NCBI RefSeq assembly: GCF_002094885.1
Contig: NZ_MSIT01000018.1
Location: 1-41,181 of the forward strand
Origin: Salibaculum halophilum
GTDB lineage: Bacteria > Pseudomonadota > Alphaproteobacteria > Rhodobacterales > Rhodobacteraceae
Direction of reading: 5' to 3'
DNA length: 41,181 nucleotides
Numbering within the stretch: the first letter of the stretch is position 1; each line of letters begins with the position of its first letter. The notes beneath the pieces are model-generated. The model ran no database searches. It worked only from the letters and a program-made list of their open reading frames with translations, and was not told where the DNA came from. Below are positions 30,878-40,307 of this stretch, one piece after another. The translations under genes were made by a program, and so were the position numbers.

Positions 30878-33562
30878 CTACTGCGCGGCCATGCGGGCGC
30901 GATGGCGCAGGGTCACGCGAAACGCCGGACCACCCTGCCCCGGCAGATAGCTGATGCCGCCGCCGAGGCTCTCCATGATCTGGCGGCAGATGGCGAGGCC
31001 CAGCCCGGCCCCGCCGGCCTTGCCCTCGTCGGCCAGGCGCGAGAACTTCTCGAAGATCAGGACCTGCGCCTCGGCGTCGAGCGGCGTGCCGTTGTCGATG
31101 AAATCCACCTCGCAGGTCTCGGCGCCGGCCCGCGCCCGGATGACCAGTTCGGGCCGGTCGGCATCGCAATACTTGGCCGCGTTGGTGATGAGGTTGATGA
31201 AGACCTGGGTCAGCCGTTCCAGGTCGGTCTCGATCTGCACCCGCTCGCTGGCGCTGTCGCGCCGCAACGCCAGCCTGTCGCCGGGCACGCCCGCCGCCAT
31301 CACCGCCCGGTCGAGCACATCGGCCAGGCTGCCACGGCCAAGGTCCAGCTGCACCTGGCCGTTTTCCAGATACGACAGATCGAGCAAGTCGTCGAGCAGC
31401 CGGGTCAGACGGGTCGATTCCTGGTGGATGATCCCGGCGAAGCGCGCGCGCGCCTCGGCGTCGATCTCGCCCTCGCGCAGGATTTCCGAGAACGACCGGA
31501 TGGAGGTCATCGGCGTGCGCAATTCGTGGCTGACCTGGCTGAGAAAGGCGTCCTTCTGGATCGAGATCGCGGTCAGCTTCTCGTTGGCCTCGCGCAGGGC
31601 GCGGGCGGTGCGTTCCTGTTCGGCGCTCTTGGCCTCCAGCCGGTTGGAATATTCCACGATCTGGGCGGTCTCGTCGGCCACTGCGATCAGGTCCTCGACC
31701 GAAACCGCGGCCGAGCCTGTCAGCTGCCCCACCATGGCGTGGGCCGTCGCTGCGCCAACCGACCCGGCCAGCATCCGCTCCAGCCGACCGATCAGGTCGG
31801 GGGTAACCTCGGGCAGGTAGCCGTCGATGCCCTGGGCGCGGGCCTCCTGGCGGAACATGGCCTGCGCCTCGGCGTGGCCGATGATGCGTTGCGCCATGAT
31901 CAGCAGGTCTTCGGCGCGCGCTGCGCTCTGGGCCCAGGTGCGCGCGCCGGCGGAGTTCTCGAAGACGTTGACGAACTGCGCGCCCTGCAGCCGCTCGATC
32001 GGGTTGGGAAAGGTCAGCACCGAGAGCGTCACCAGCGCCCCGGTGTTGAAGAACATCGACCAGAAGACCGTGTGCACGACCGGATCGAGGCCGGTGATCC
32101 CGAAAAGCCCGTAGGGCTGCAGCCAGCCCCATCCGAAGGGGCCCTCGGCCATGACGGCCTCGCTGAGCACCGCGCCGGCGCCGAAACTGGGCAGGAACAG
32201 CGTCCAGGCCCATATGGCAAAGCCGATAACGATGCCCGTGCCGGCGCCAATCCGGTTGGCCCCGCGCCAGAAGATGCCCGCGATCATGGCCGGCAGGACC
32301 TGTACCACCCCGGCAAAGGAGATCAGCCCGATCGAGGCCAGCGCGGCCCCGCCCCCCGAGAGCCGGAAATAGAGGTAGCCCAGCGCCAGGATCACCGCGA
32401 TCGAGATGCGCCGCGACATGACGATGACCCCGCGCACGTCCCCCGACAGGGCGGCGCCCGTCTGCGTCGAACTCAGCCAGATCGGGGCGATGATGTGGTT
32501 GGACACCATGGTGGCGAGGGCAATGGTCGCCACGATCACCATGGAGGTCGCCGAGGAGAACCCCCCGAGGAACGACAGGATCGCCAGCGACTCGTTGCCG
32601 GTGGCCAGCGGGATGGTCAGCACGAAAAGGTCGGGGTTGGCCGCGTCGGGCAGCAGGTTCAGGCCCGTCACCGCGATCGGCACCACAAAGAGGCTCATGG
32701 CCAGAACGTAAAGCGGGAAGGCCCAGCTTGCCGTGGCCAGGTGCTTTTCGTCGGCGTTCTCGACCACCATGACCTGGAACATGCGCGGCAGTGTCAGCAG
32801 GGCCGCCCCGGACAGGAAGATCAGCCCGACCCAGCGGTGCGGCACCGGCTGCCAGTCGGCGATGGCCGAGGCGTCGATGCGGGCGAGCATCTCGGACACG
32901 CCGCCGGCCATGCCCCAGACCACGAAAACACCCACCGCGATCAGCGCGAAAAGCTTGACCACCGCCTCGACGGCGATGGCCATGACCACGCCGTGGTGGC
33001 GTTCATTGACGTCGAGGTTGCGGGTGCCGAAGATCAGCGTGAAGAGCGCCAGGCCGACGGCGATCCAGATGGCGGCGCCCTCGAACTCGCCCGCGTCCCA
33101 GCCCGATCCGGGCTGCGCAGCGAAGACCGCCAGCGACTGCGTGACCGATTGCAATTGAAGCGCGATATAAGGCGTCGTGCCCGCGACGGCCAGCAGCGTG
33201 ACCAGCACCCCCAGCGCCGTGGACTTGCCGAAGCGCGACGAGATCAGGTCGGCCACCGAGGTGATCCGCTGGGTCTTGCCGATGCGCACCAGCTTGCGCA
33301 GGATCCACCACCAGCCGATCATGACGATCGTCGGGCCGAGATAGATCGTCAGGTATTCGAACCCCGAGCGCGCCGCGTAGCCGACCGCGCCGTAGAAGGT
33401 CCAGGCGGTGCAGTAGATCGACAGTGACAGCGTGTAGACCAGCGGGTTGCGCAGCCACTGCCCGCGGTCACGCCGGGCCCGACGCTCCGCGGCAAAGGCG
33501 ACGAGGAACAGAAAGGCCACATAGCCCAGCGAGACCGCGATCAGAAGGTTGAACGAGATCAT
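30878..33562 (-). CDS. Sodium/solute-symporter-like sensor histidine kinase (CbrA/CrbS type)
   Basis: An 894-residue membrane kinase. Residues about 1-520 form a sodium/solute symporter-like domain of about thirteen helices (YTLSLSIYCTAWTFYGAVGY, RITSVADLISSRFGKSTALG). A linker with a coiled coil (NRLEAKSAEQERTARALREA) leads to HisKA with the phospho-accepting His (SQVSHELRTPMTSIRSFSEI, near residue 680). HATPase follows with VFINLITNAAKYCDADRPE, FIDNGTPLD and GGAGLGLAICRQI. CbrA and CrbS kinases sense nutrient flux or acetate and control acetate or amino-acid use. No receiver domain is fused; the partner is probably the REC protein two genes upstream. It overlaps the small membrane gene by ATGA. 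Confidence 0.92.
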   Translation of the reverse strand: MISFNLLIAVSLGYVAFLFLVAFAAERRARRDRGQWLRNPLVYTLSLSIYCTAWTFYGAVGYAARSGFEYLTIYLGPTIVMIGWWWILRKLVRIGKTQRITSVADLISSRFGKSTALGVLVTLLAVAGTTPYIALQLQSVTQSLAVFAAQPGSGWDAGEFEGAAIWIAVGLALFTLIFGTRNLDVNERHHGVVMAIAVEAVVKLFALIAVGVFVVWGMAGGVSEMLARIDASAIADWQPVPHRWVGLIFLSGAALLTLPRMFQVMVVENADEKHLATASWAFPLYVLAMSLFVVPIAVTGLNLLPDAANPDLFVLTIPLATGNESLAILSFLGGFSSATSMVIVATIALATMVSNHIIAPIWLSSTQTGAALSGDVRGVIVMSRRISIAVILALGYLYFRLSGGGAALASIGLISFAGVVQVLPAMIAGIFWRGANRIGAGTGIVIGFAIWAWTLFLPSFGAGAVLSEAVMAEGPFGWGWLQPYGLFGITGLDPVVHTVFWSMFFNTGALVTLSVLTFPNPIERLQGAQFVNVFENSAGARTWAQSAARAEDLLIMAQRIIGHAEAQAMFRQEARAQGIDGYLPEVTPDLIGRLERMLAGSVGAATAHAMVGQLTGSAAVSVEDLIAVADETAQIVEYSNRLEAKSAEQERTARALREANEKLTAISIQKDAFLSQVSHELRTPMTSIRSFSEILREGEIDAEARARFAGIIHQESTRLTRLLDDLLDLSYLENGQVQLDLGRGSLADVLDRAVMAAGVPGDRLALRRDSASERVQIETDLERLTQVFINLITNAAKYCDADRPELVIRARAGAETCEVDFIDNGTPLDAEAQVLIFEKFSRLADEGKAGGAGLGLAICRQIMESLGGGISYLPGQGGPAFRVTLRHRARMAAQ

Positions 33563-33861
33563 GCCTCGGGCGCCTCCGCGACACCCGCGGGATTCTCGGA
33601 CTCGGGCGCATCAATGCGGATGCGGCGCGACAGTAGCGCGGTCAGCCCGATCAACACCAGCCAGAGGCCGAAGAGATAGACGATCGTCACGCTGGGCCGG
33701 ACGCCCGGGGCGTCGTCCCAGGGCCAGAACAGCGGCAACAGGAACAGCACGGTCGCAAAGAGCGGCAGGATGCGCGCCGCGTCGCGATAGCGGCGCTGGC
33801 GGTAGGTGCCGCGTTCGAGATAGGCCACGCGGCGGCGCCCCTCCGGCGCGGCCCCGGTCAT
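33559..33861 (-). CDS. Small membrane protein of the kinase operon
   Basis: A 100-residue protein with two hydrophobic helices (ARILPLFATVLFLLPLFWPW and SVTIVYLFGLWLVLIGLTAL), a basic N-terminus (GRRRVAYLERGTYRQRRYRD) and an acidic tail. It overlaps by four bases both the REC gene before it and the kinase gene after it. Similar small proteins often accompany symporter domains and may support assembly or sensing; this is inferred from position. Confidence 0.75.
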   Translation of the reverse strand: MTGAAPEGRRRVAYLERGTYRQRRYRDAARILPLFATVLFLLPLFWPWDDAPGVRPSVTIVYLFGLWLVLIGLTALLSRRIRIDAPESENPAGVAEAPEA

Positions 33862-34229
33862 GGCGCGGCCAGCGCCCGCACGGTCTCGAGCACCTCGGAG
33901 TTGGAAAACGGCTTGGTCATGAAGCGGGTCGCGCCCAGTTGCTCGGCCATGTCGCGGTCGCGCTGCTGACCGCGGGCCGTCAGCATCAGGATCGGCAGGT
34001 CGGCGGCGGCCTCGGCGCCCTCGCGCAGGTCGCGCAGGATGTCGAAGCCGCTGCGCCCGGGCAGCATCACGTCCAGGATCACCAGGTCCGGCGCCCCGTC
34101 CCGCACCCGGTCGACGGCCGTCTCGCCGTCGGCATGGGTGTGAACGGTCCAGCCATCCTTGGACAGGATGAAGCTGATCGCCTCGATGATGTTCGGCTCA
34201 TCCTCGATCAACAGGACACGTCGGCCCAT
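33858..34229 (-). CDS. Single-domain response regulator
   Basis: A 123-residue receiver domain with no output domain. It has the acidic pair in LLIEDEPNIIEAI, the phospho-acceptor in PDLVILDVMLPGRSGFDIL (about residue 52), the Thr/Ser of LPILMLTARG and the Lys of ATRFMTKPFSNSE. It is the first gene of a three-gene coupled operon with the SSF kinase, so it is the likely phosphorylation partner. CrbR-type partners normally carry a LuxR DNA-binding domain; here output must go through protein contact or a phosphorelay. Confidence 0.9.
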   Translation of the reverse strand: MGRRVLLIEDEPNIIEAISFILSKDGWTVHTHADGETAVDRVRDGAPDLVILDVMLPGRSGFDILRDLREGAEAAADLPILMLTARGQQRDRDMAEQLGATRFMTKPFSNSEVLETVRALAAP

Positions 34230-34273
34230 TCGGCGTCCTCCCTCACCCTTTCCCCTCCCAAGGAAAGTGGCCT

Positions 34274-34302
34274 TTTATCACACCCTTTCCGGGCCACGTC
34301 AA
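34274..34302 (-). promoter_or_regulatory. Promoter of the REC-kinase operon
   Basis: On the minus strand TTGACG (34302-34297) and GATAAA (34279-34274) are separated by 17 bases, about 45 bases before the REC start codon at 34229. Position and boxes fit a sigma-70 promoter. Confidence 0.5.
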
Positions 34303-34329
34303 AACCCAATGGCGTGCCGCAACGCGGCG

Positions 34330-35622
34330 CTATCCCGGCTCCTGCAGCAGGCTGGGCTGGCGCCGAGCGCTGCAGCCCTCTACCGGGCAGACCCGGCAGC
34401 CGGGGCCGACGCGGCCGGGGGTCTCGCCCGTCTCGGCGCTGGCCGGGCGGACCAGCATGGTGGCCACGACCTGCGTCGGCCCCTCGAAGCTGGGCGGGCC
34501 GAAATCCCGCGCCACGGCGGCACAGTCAAACACCGTGCCCGCCGACCCGGGCAGGCCGACCCGCCGCCGCACCGGCCGGCCGGGCTGGGTCAGCGCCTGG
34601 AACACCGGCCAGAATGGACAGCCCGCCCCCGAGCGCGGCAGGTGAAACTCCATCACCGGTTTCTGGAACACCACCACCCCGGCCTGGTCGCAGACGGCAA
34701 GGCCCGTCACCGGGTGGCCGTCTTCCTCGGGCAGCGCGGCCAGCCGGCGGAAAATGCGGTCGAGCGGCTGCTCGAAGAGCCGTGCAAGGCGCAGCGGGTC
34801 GTGACCGACCCGGCGCGCGGCCGGCGAAAAGGCCTCGGCGGGCAGGTGCCGCGCGTCCTCGGCGAATATCGTCAGCCAGTTGCGCAGGATCTGGCGCGCC
34901 CGCGGGTCGGGCAACTCGGCGCTCAGCTCCTCGGGGCTGGCCCGGCCCTGTTCCAGCTCGGGGTAGGCATAGCCGCGCGCGGCCATCTCGGCCTCGGCGA
35001 TCTCCAGCGGCGACTGCACCTGCGCTGCGGCGTCGGCGTTCATGTCCAGATAGCCCATCAGCGCCTGGCTGCTTTCCGACAGGCGCAGGCTGTCGGTGTC
35101 GAGATTGCGGTGAAAGCGGGCCTGCCAATCGCGGTCGAGCCCCTCGGACTCGTTGAGGATCGAGGCGGTGGACCGGATCGCCGTCACCGTCGAGATGACC
35201 TCGTGCAGGGCGCTGGCCACCTGGGGATCGTGGGTCAGACGATCGGTCATGCGCTGAACGCGGGCTTCCAGCTGGGCGATGCGGTCCTGTTGGGCGCCGA
35301 TCAGCGCCGCCCAGCCGGGAAAGCGCGCGACCAGTTCGTCGAGCCGGTCCTCCTCGGGGGCGGCCGAGCGGAACTCGGCGGCGGCCTCCTGCAGGGGCAC
35401 GCGCACCGCGCTGGCGGTGCCCTCGACCAGCATTTCGGGGTCGACGGCCAGCTCGCGGGCGAGGTCCGACAGCAGCTTGCCGCCGATTCTGCGGCGGTTG
35501 TGCTCGATCAGATTGAGGTAGGAGGGCGAGATTCCCACCGCCTCGGCCAGGGCCGATTGCTTCATCCCGCGGTCGATCCGCCGATTGCGCAGGCGGGTGC
35601 CGGTCAGTTGACGCTCGGGCAT
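34330..35622 (-). CDS. ScfR-type short-chain fatty acyl-responsive transcription regulator
   Basis: A 430-residue XRE-family regulator. The N-terminal helix-turn-helix (LRNRRIDRGMKQSALAEAVG, ISPSYLNLIEHNRRRIG) is followed by a long central region and the C-terminal domain of the short-chain fatty acyl regulator family. That domain ends with a Cys cluster (GPGCRVCPVEGCSARRQPSL) and contains GAGCPFWPVFQALTQPGRP. Relatives such as RamB, PrpR and MccR sense acyl-CoA and control the glyoxylate, methylcitrate or acetate pathways. It is transcribed divergently from the ABC transporter operon, which it probably controls, and in the same direction as the REC-kinase operon about 100 bases downstream. 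Confidence 0.88.
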   Translation of the reverse strand: MPERQLTGTRLRNRRIDRGMKQSALAEAVGISPSYLNLIEHNRRRIGGKLLSDLARELAVDPEMLVEGTASAVRVPLQEAAAEFRSAAPEEDRLDELVARFPGWAALIGAQQDRIAQLEARVQRMTDRLTHDPQVASALHEVISTVTAIRSTASILNESEGLDRDWQARFHRNLDTDSLRLSESSQALMGYLDMNADAAAQVQSPLEIAEAEMAARGYAYPELEQGRASPEELSAELPDPRARQILRNWLTIFAEDARHLPAEAFSPAARRVGHDPLRLARLFEQPLDRIFRRLAALPEEDGHPVTGLAVCDQAGVVVFQKPVMEFHLPRSGAGCPFWPVFQALTQPGRPVRRRVGLPGSAGTVFDCAAVARDFGPPSFEGPTQVVATMLVRPASAETGETPGRVGPGCRVCPVEGCSARRQPSLLQEPG

Positions 35623-35738
35623 GGAAATTCCGTTAACGATTCCATCGGGTTTCTGCGGGTGCGAGAAAATCCCTTTACAGGATTTTGCACCGCCGCGTGG
35701 ATAGTTTTACAAAAAAGATGTGTCGCCGGGAACCCTTG

Positions 35739-35767
35739 TTGAGTAGTTTTCTTTCCCGGAGTCTACT
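35739..35767 (+). promoter_or_regulatory. Promoter candidate for the ABC transporter operon
   Basis: TTGAGT (35739-35744), 17 bases, then TCTACT (35762-35767), about 70 bases before the binding-protein ATG. Upstream are repeated TTTTGC/TTTTAC words (35680-35686, 35704-35710, with another at 35780) reminiscent of the TTTGC-type sites of RamB-like regulators, so ScfR may bind here. Confidence 0.35.
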
Positions 35768-35840
35768 ACTGCCACGCAGTTTTGCGTCTCGTGTTCCGGG
35801 CGAGGAGGCCCGGGGCATGTCTCACAAAGGGAGGATATCA

Positions 35841-37190
35841 ATGTCCAAATCGAACTTCACGCGCCGTGGTGTGCTCAAGACCGGGGCCGTTGCCGGGGCC
35901 GGGCTGACTCTGCCCACCTACCTGCGCGCCCAGGACAGCGGCTTTACCAACGCGCCCACGGGCGATACCGTGACGCTCGGCTTCAACGTGCCCCAGAGCG
36001 GCCCCTACGCCGACGAGGGCGCCGACGAGCTGCGCGCCTACGAACTGGCGGTCGAGCACCTGAACGGCGAAGGTGACGGCGGCATGCTGAACACCTTCTC
36101 GTCCCAGGCGCTGGACGGTACGGGCATCATGGGCAAGAAGGTGGAATACGTCACCGGCGACACCCAGACCAAGTCCGACGCCGCCCGCGCCTCGGCCCGG
36201 TCGATGATCGAGAAGGACGGCGCGGTGATGATCACCGGCGGCTCGTCCTCGGGCGTCGCCGTGGCGGTGCAGGCGCTCTGCCAGGAGGCGGGCATCATCT
36301 TCATGGCCGGCCTGACGCACTCCAACGACACCACCGGCAAGGACCGCAAGGCCAACGGTTTCCGCCACTTCTTCAACTCCTACATGTCTGGCGCCGCGCT
36401 GGCGCCGGTGCTTGCGTCCGAGTATGGCACCGACCGCAAGGCCTATCACCTGACCGCCGACTACAACTGGGGCTACACCACCGAAGAGGCCGTGCGCTCC
36501 TCGACCGAGGCCATGGGCTGGGAAACCGTCAACGCCGTCAAGACGCCGCTGACGCAAACCGACTTCAGCTCCTACATCTCGCCGGTGCTCAACTCCGGCG
36601 CCGACGTGCTGGTGCTCAACCACTACGGTGGCAACATGGTCAACTCGCTGACCAACGCGGTGCAGTTCGGCCTGCGCGAGGCGGAAGCCAACGGCAAGAA
36701 CTTCGAGATCGTCGTGCCGCTCTACTCGCGTCTGATGGCCAGCGGGGCCGGGGCCAACGTCAAGGGCATCTACGGCTCGACCAACTGGCACTGGTCGCTG
36801 CAGGACGAGGGCAGCCAAGCCTTCGTGCGCTCCTTCGGCGAGAAGTACGGCTTCCCGCCCAGCCAGGCCGCGCACACCTGCTACGTGCAGACGCTGCTTT
36901 ACGCCGACGCGGTCACCCGTGCGGGCAGCTTCGCACCCTGCGCCGTGGGCGAGGCGCTGGAAGGCTTCGAGTTCGACGGTCTTGGCAACGGCCCGACGCT
37001 CTACCGGGCCGAGGATCACCAGTGCTTCAAGGACGTGCTCGTCGTGCGCGGCAAGGAGAACCCGCAGAGTGAGTTCGACCTGCTCGAGGTCGTCGAGGTC
37101 ACCCCGGTCGATCAGGTCACCTACGCGCCCGACCACCCGCAGATGGGCGGCGCGGACGCGACCCTGGGCACCTGCAACAACGGCGCCTGA
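35841..37190 (+). CDS. ABC transporter periplasmic substrate-binding protein (branched-chain amino acid/urea type)
   Basis: A 449-residue type I periplasmic binding protein. A Tat-like signal with the twin Arg (FTRRGVLKTGAVAGAGLTLP, cleavage after YLRAQ) suggests export in folded form. The mature part has the usual features: LGFNVPQSGPYADEGADELR, VMITGGSSSGVAVAVQALCQ, GFRHFFNSYMSG, FSSYISPVLNSGADVLVL. The ligand cannot be told; the neighbouring ScfR regulator hints at a carboxylate or its derivative rather than an amino acid (inference). AGGGAGG precedes the ATG at 35841; the frame is open further upstream but crosses the promoter. Confidence 0.9.
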   Translation: MSKSNFTRRGVLKTGAVAGAGLTLPTYLRAQDSGFTNAPTGDTVTLGFNVPQSGPYADEGADELRAYELAVEHLNGEGDGGMLNTFSSQALDGTGIMGKKVEYVTGDTQTKSDAARASARSMIEKDGAVMITGGSSSGVAVAVQALCQEAGIIFMAGLTHSNDTTGKDRKANGFRHFFNSYMSGAALAPVLASEYGTDRKAYHLTADYNWGYTTEEAVRSSTEAMGWETVNAVKTPLTQTDFSSYISPVLNSGADVLVLNHYGGNMVNSLTNAVQFGLREAEANGKNFEIVVPLYSRLMASGAGANVKGIYGSTNWHWSLQDEGSQAFVRSFGEKYGFPPSQAAHTCYVQTLLYADAVTRAGSFAPCAVGEALEGFEFDGLGNGPTLYRAEDHQCFKDVLVVRGKENPQSEFDLLEVVEVTPVDQVTYAPDHPQMGGADATLGTCNNGA

Positions 37191-37221
37191 TCGGCGCCCA
37201 CCGCAGACCCTGACCCTCTGA

Positions 37222-37257
37222 CCGGGGGCCCCGCGCAGCAGCGTCGGCGGCCCCCGG
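37222..37257 (+). terminator. Stable hairpin after the binding-protein gene
   Basis: CCGGGGGCC (37222-37230) and GGCCCCCGG (37249-37257) form a perfect 9-bp stem around an 18-base loop between the binding-protein gene and the first permease. Such structures stabilise the upstream message or partly stop transcription, so binding protein is made in excess of the membrane parts. Confidence 0.5.
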
Positions 37258-37290
37258 CTCACTACCCTCCTGAAAGAGGCAGCCGGATTC

Positions 37291-38322
37291 ATGGATCAGA
37301 TCATCGTCCAGATACTCAACGGGCTCGACAAGGGCTCGGCCTACGCGCTCATCGCGCTCGGGCTCACGCTCATCTTCGGCACCCTGGGTGTCGTAAACTT
37401 CGCCCACGGCGCCCTGTTCATGCTCGGCTCGTTCTGCGCGGTGATCATGTCGCGCATCCTGTCGGCCAGTCACGAGGTCGCGGTGCCGGGCGAGACGGAC
37501 TTCCTCGGCAACCCGCTGACGCGGGATCAACCTTACGTCTACGACTGGTTTGGCGAGGCCGCCGGGGCCACCATCGTGGACTGGGCGGTGCCGATCTCGA
37601 TCCTCTTCGCGATCCCGGTGATGATCGGCGTCGGCTTCATCATGGAACGCGGCCTGATCAAGCACTTCTACAAGCGCCCGCACGCCGACCAGATCCTCGT
37701 GACCTTCGCGCTGGCCATCGTCCTGCAGGAGGTCGTCAAGTATTTCTTCGGGGCCAATCCGATCCAGACCCCCGCCCCCGACGCCTTTGCCGGCAGCCTG
37801 GATTTCGGCGCCTGGCTAGGCTTCGAGCCGCGCACGATCATGTATCCCTACTGGCGGCTGGTCTATTTCCTCTTTGCCGGTGTCATCATCGCCGCCGTCT
37901 TCGGATTTTTGCAGTTCACCACCTTCGGCATGGTCGTCCGCGCCGGCATGGCCGACCGCGAAACCGTTGGCATGCTGGGCATCGACATCGACAAGCGGTT
38001 TACCTTCATGTTCGGGCTGGCAGCGGCCGTGGCGGGTCTGGCCGGCGTGATGTACGCGCCCATCGTCGCCCCCAATTACCACATGGGCATGGACTTTCTG
38101 GTGCTCAGCTTCGTGGTGGTCGTCGTCGGCGGCATGGGCAGTCTGCCCGGCGCCGTGGCGGCCGGCTTCCTGCTGGGAATCCTGGAAAGTTTCGCCTCGA
38201 TGCCGTGGATGGTCGACAAGCTTCCGGGCATCAACCAGATCATCATCTACCTTGTTGCCATCGTCATTCTGCTGACCCGTCCGAGGGGCCTTATGGGCCG
38301 CAAGGGCGTGATGGAGGACTAA
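37291..38322 (+). CDS. livH: ABC transporter permease, LivH family
   Basis: A 343-residue inner-membrane permease with about eight helices. LivH-type features are LNGLDKGSAYALIALGLTLI, FGTLGVVNFAHGALFMLGSF, HADQILVTFALAIVLQEVVK and the cytoplasmic coupling region FGMVVRAGMADRETVGMLGI. It is longer than E. coli LivH because of a loop at about residues 60-90 (ETDFLGNPLTRDQPYVYDWF). AAAGAGG lies before the start. It ends 3 bases before the next permease, with which it forms the membrane dimer. Confidence 0.93.
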   Translation: MDQIIVQILNGLDKGSAYALIALGLTLIFGTLGVVNFAHGALFMLGSFCAVIMSRILSASHEVAVPGETDFLGNPLTRDQPYVYDWFGEAAGATIVDWAVPISILFAIPVMIGVGFIMERGLIKHFYKRPHADQILVTFALAIVLQEVVKYFFGANPIQTPAPDAFAGSLDFGAWLGFEPRTIMYPYWRLVYFLFAGVIIAAVFGFLQFTTFGMVVRAGMADRETVGMLGIDIDKRFTFMFGLAAAVAGLAGVMYAPIVAPNYHMGMDFLVLSFVVVVVGGMGSLPGAVAAGFLLGILESFASMPWMVDKLPGINQIIIYLVAIVILLTRPRGLMGRKGVMED

Positions 38323-38325
38323 GCC

Positions 38326-39525
38326 ATGCTTGGACTGAAAAAGACCGACACGACCCTTTTCCTGGTCGTCATGGGGCTGACCCTGCTGGCGCCCTTCATC
38401 CTCAACCCCTTCCCGGTCGAGTCCGGCATGGCACAGTTCAACGCCGGCTACCCGGACCTGATGCAGCGCTTCGTGATCTTCGGGATCTTCGCCATCGGCT
38501 TCAACATCCTGTTCGGGCTGACCGGCTACCTGTCCTTCGGGCACGCCGCCTTCCTCGGGGTCGGCTCCTACGCCGCGATCTGGTCGCTCAAGCTCTTTGC
38601 GCTCGATGTCGTCCCCGCGATCGTCTTCGCCATCCTGGTGGCCGGGGCCTTCGCGATGCTGGTCGGGTTCATCTCGCTGCGCCGCTCGGGCATCTATTTC
38701 TCGATCCTGACGCTGGCCTTCGCGCAGATGTCCTACGCGCTGGCCTACTCGGTTCTGACCCCGCTGACAGGTGGCGAGACCGGCCTGCAGATCAAGAACA
38801 CCGACTCGCCGCTGCTGAGCAACGTGCCCGAGGGCGAGATCGGCCGGGCCAGCTTCCTCGGGCTCGACATGGGGGCCAGTCAGGAGCTGGTGCTGGGCGG
38901 CTGGGCCTTCACCTTCAACCTGGGCTACTACATTGCCGCGGTGGCCATGCTCATCGCCTTCTACCTGTCGATCCGCATCTTCCGCTCGCCCTTCGGCATG
39001 ATGCTGCGGGCGGTCAAGTCCAACCAGCAGCGCATGAACTACACCGGGCTGAGCCCCAAGCCCTACACCCTGGCGGCCTTCGTCATCTCGGGGATGTACG
39101 CGGGCCTGGCCGGCGGGCTGATGGTGGCCATGGACACGCAGGTCGGCCCGGAGCGCATGTTCTGGACCGCCAGCGGCGAGGTCGTCATCATGACCGTGCT
39201 GGGCGGTGCGGGCACCCTGCTGGGGCCGGTGCTGGGCGCGGGCTTCATCAAGTATTTCGAGAACATCATCTCGAAGATCAACAAGGACATCCTGCACCAA
39301 TGGTTCGCCGTCCTGCCCGACGGGTTCGAGGATGTCATGGTCTCGCTGGTCTATCCCTTCGTGGGCAAGGGCTGGCACCTGACGCTGGGCATCATGTTCA
39401 TGCTGGTCATCATCTTCCTGCCGGGCGGCCTGCTCCAGGGCGGCCAGAAGATCCTCGGCCTGTTCCGCCGCAAGCCGCAGCCCTCCGCGGCCGCCGAGGC
39501 CGACGGCACGAAACCCGCCGAATAA
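38326..39525 (+). CDS. livM: ABC transporter permease, LivM family
   Basis: A 399-residue permease with about nine helices. LivM features are [57 protein letters not shown] (coupling region) and [21 protein letters not shown] loop at about 148-190 ([20 protein letters not shown]) faces the periplasm. The tail is Ala/Glu-rich and probably disordered. It follows livH by three bases and precedes the ATPase genes. Confidence 0.93.
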   Translation: MLGLKKTDTTLFLVVMGLTLLAPFILNPFPVESGMAQFNAGYPDLMQRFVIFGIFAIGFNILFGLTGYLSFGHAAFLGVGSYAAIWSLKLFALDVVPAIVFAILVAGAFAMLVGFISLRRSGIYFSILTLAFAQMSYALAYSVLTPLTGGETGLQIKNTDSPLLSNVPEGEIGRASFLGLDMGASQELVLGGWAFTFNLGYYIAAVAMLIAFYLSIRIFRSPFGMMLRAVKSNQQRMNYTGLSPKPYTLAAFVISGMYAGLAGGLMVAMDTQVGPERMFWTASGEVVIMTVLGGAGTLLGPVLGAGFIKYFENIISKINKDILHQWFAVLPDGFEDVMVSLVYPFVGKGWHLTLGIMFMLVIIFLPGGLLQGGQKILGLFRRKPQPSAAAEADGTKPAE

Positions 39526-39537
39526 GGAGAAAGAGCA

Positions 39538-40296
39538 ATGGGTATCCTCGAAGTCAGTGGCGTCAACAAGCGCTTCGGCGGGCTGCAGGCCTTGGGCGAC
39601 GTGAACCTGAGCATCCAGGAACAGTCCGTCCACGCCATCATCGGCCCCAACGGGGCGGGCAAGTCCACGCTGCTCAACTGCCTGGTGGGCAAGCTGATCC
39701 CCGACAGCGGCTCGGTCATGTTCGACGGCCAGTCGGTGCTGGGGCGCAAGCCACACGAGATCAACCAGATGGGCATTTCCCGCGTGTTCCAGACGCCCGA
39801 GATCTTCGGCGACCTGACCGTGCTGGAAAACATGCTGATCCCGGTCTTCGCCAACCGCGACGGCGCCTTTCGCATGCATGCCATCGAGTCCGTATTCAGC
39901 GAATCCTCGGTGATCGAGCGGGCACGCGAAATGCTGGCCGAGGTCAGGATGTCCGACAAGGTCGAAATGCTGGCCAGCTCGCTGTCGCGCGGCGACAAGC
40001 GGCGCCTGGAAATGGCGATGTGTCTGGTCCAAAAGCCCAAGCTGCTGCTGCTGGACGAGCCGACCGCCGGCATGGCCCGCGCCGACACCGAGAACACGAT
40101 CGCGCTGCTCAACGAAATCCGCAATCGCCGCGGTGTCACCATGGCCATCATCGAACACGACATGAACGTGGTGTTCAGCCTGGCCGACCGGATTACGGTG
40201 CTGGCCCAGGGCACGCCGCTGGTCGAGGACACGCCCGACAACATCAAGGGCCACCCGAAGGTGCGCGAAGCGTATCTCGGCGAAGCCCAGGTCTGA
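39538..40296 (+). CDS. livG: ABC transporter ATP-binding protein, LivG family
   Basis: A 252-residue ATPase with Walker A (IIGPNGAGKSTLLNCLVG), a Q-loop (GISRVFQTPEIFGDLTV), a signature segment reading SLSRGDKRRLEMAM instead of the common LSGGQ, Walker B (LLLLDEPTAGMARADT) and the His switch (AIIEHDMNVVFSLAD). The altered signature is frequent in this subfamily and not obviously damaging. AAGGAG precedes it, and it overlaps nothing. It drives transport together with the next gene product. Confidence 0.93.
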   Translation: MGILEVSGVNKRFGGLQALGDVNLSIQEQSVHAIIGPNGAGKSTLLNCLVGKLIPDSGSVMFDGQSVLGRKPHEINQMGISRVFQTPEIFGDLTVLENMLIPVFANRDGAFRMHAIESVFSESSVIERAREMLAEVRMSDKVEMLASSLSRGDKRRLEMAMCLVQKPKLLLLDEPTAGMARADTENTIALLNEIRNRRGVTMAIIEHDMNVVFSLADRITVLAQGTPLVEDTPDNIKGHPKVREAYLGEAQV

Positions 40297-40307
40297 GGAG
40301 CCGCAAG

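Noticed and set aside
30902-33427. Very long plus-strand ORF opposite the SSF-kinase gene
   Set aside because: It is the antisense shadow of a well-supported kinase; its translation is rich in His/Arg/Asp/Gln with no domain.
37816-40254. 812-residue minus-strand ORF opposite the Liv transporter genes
   Set aside because: Antisense shadow of livH, livM and livG, whose motifs are clear on the plus strand.
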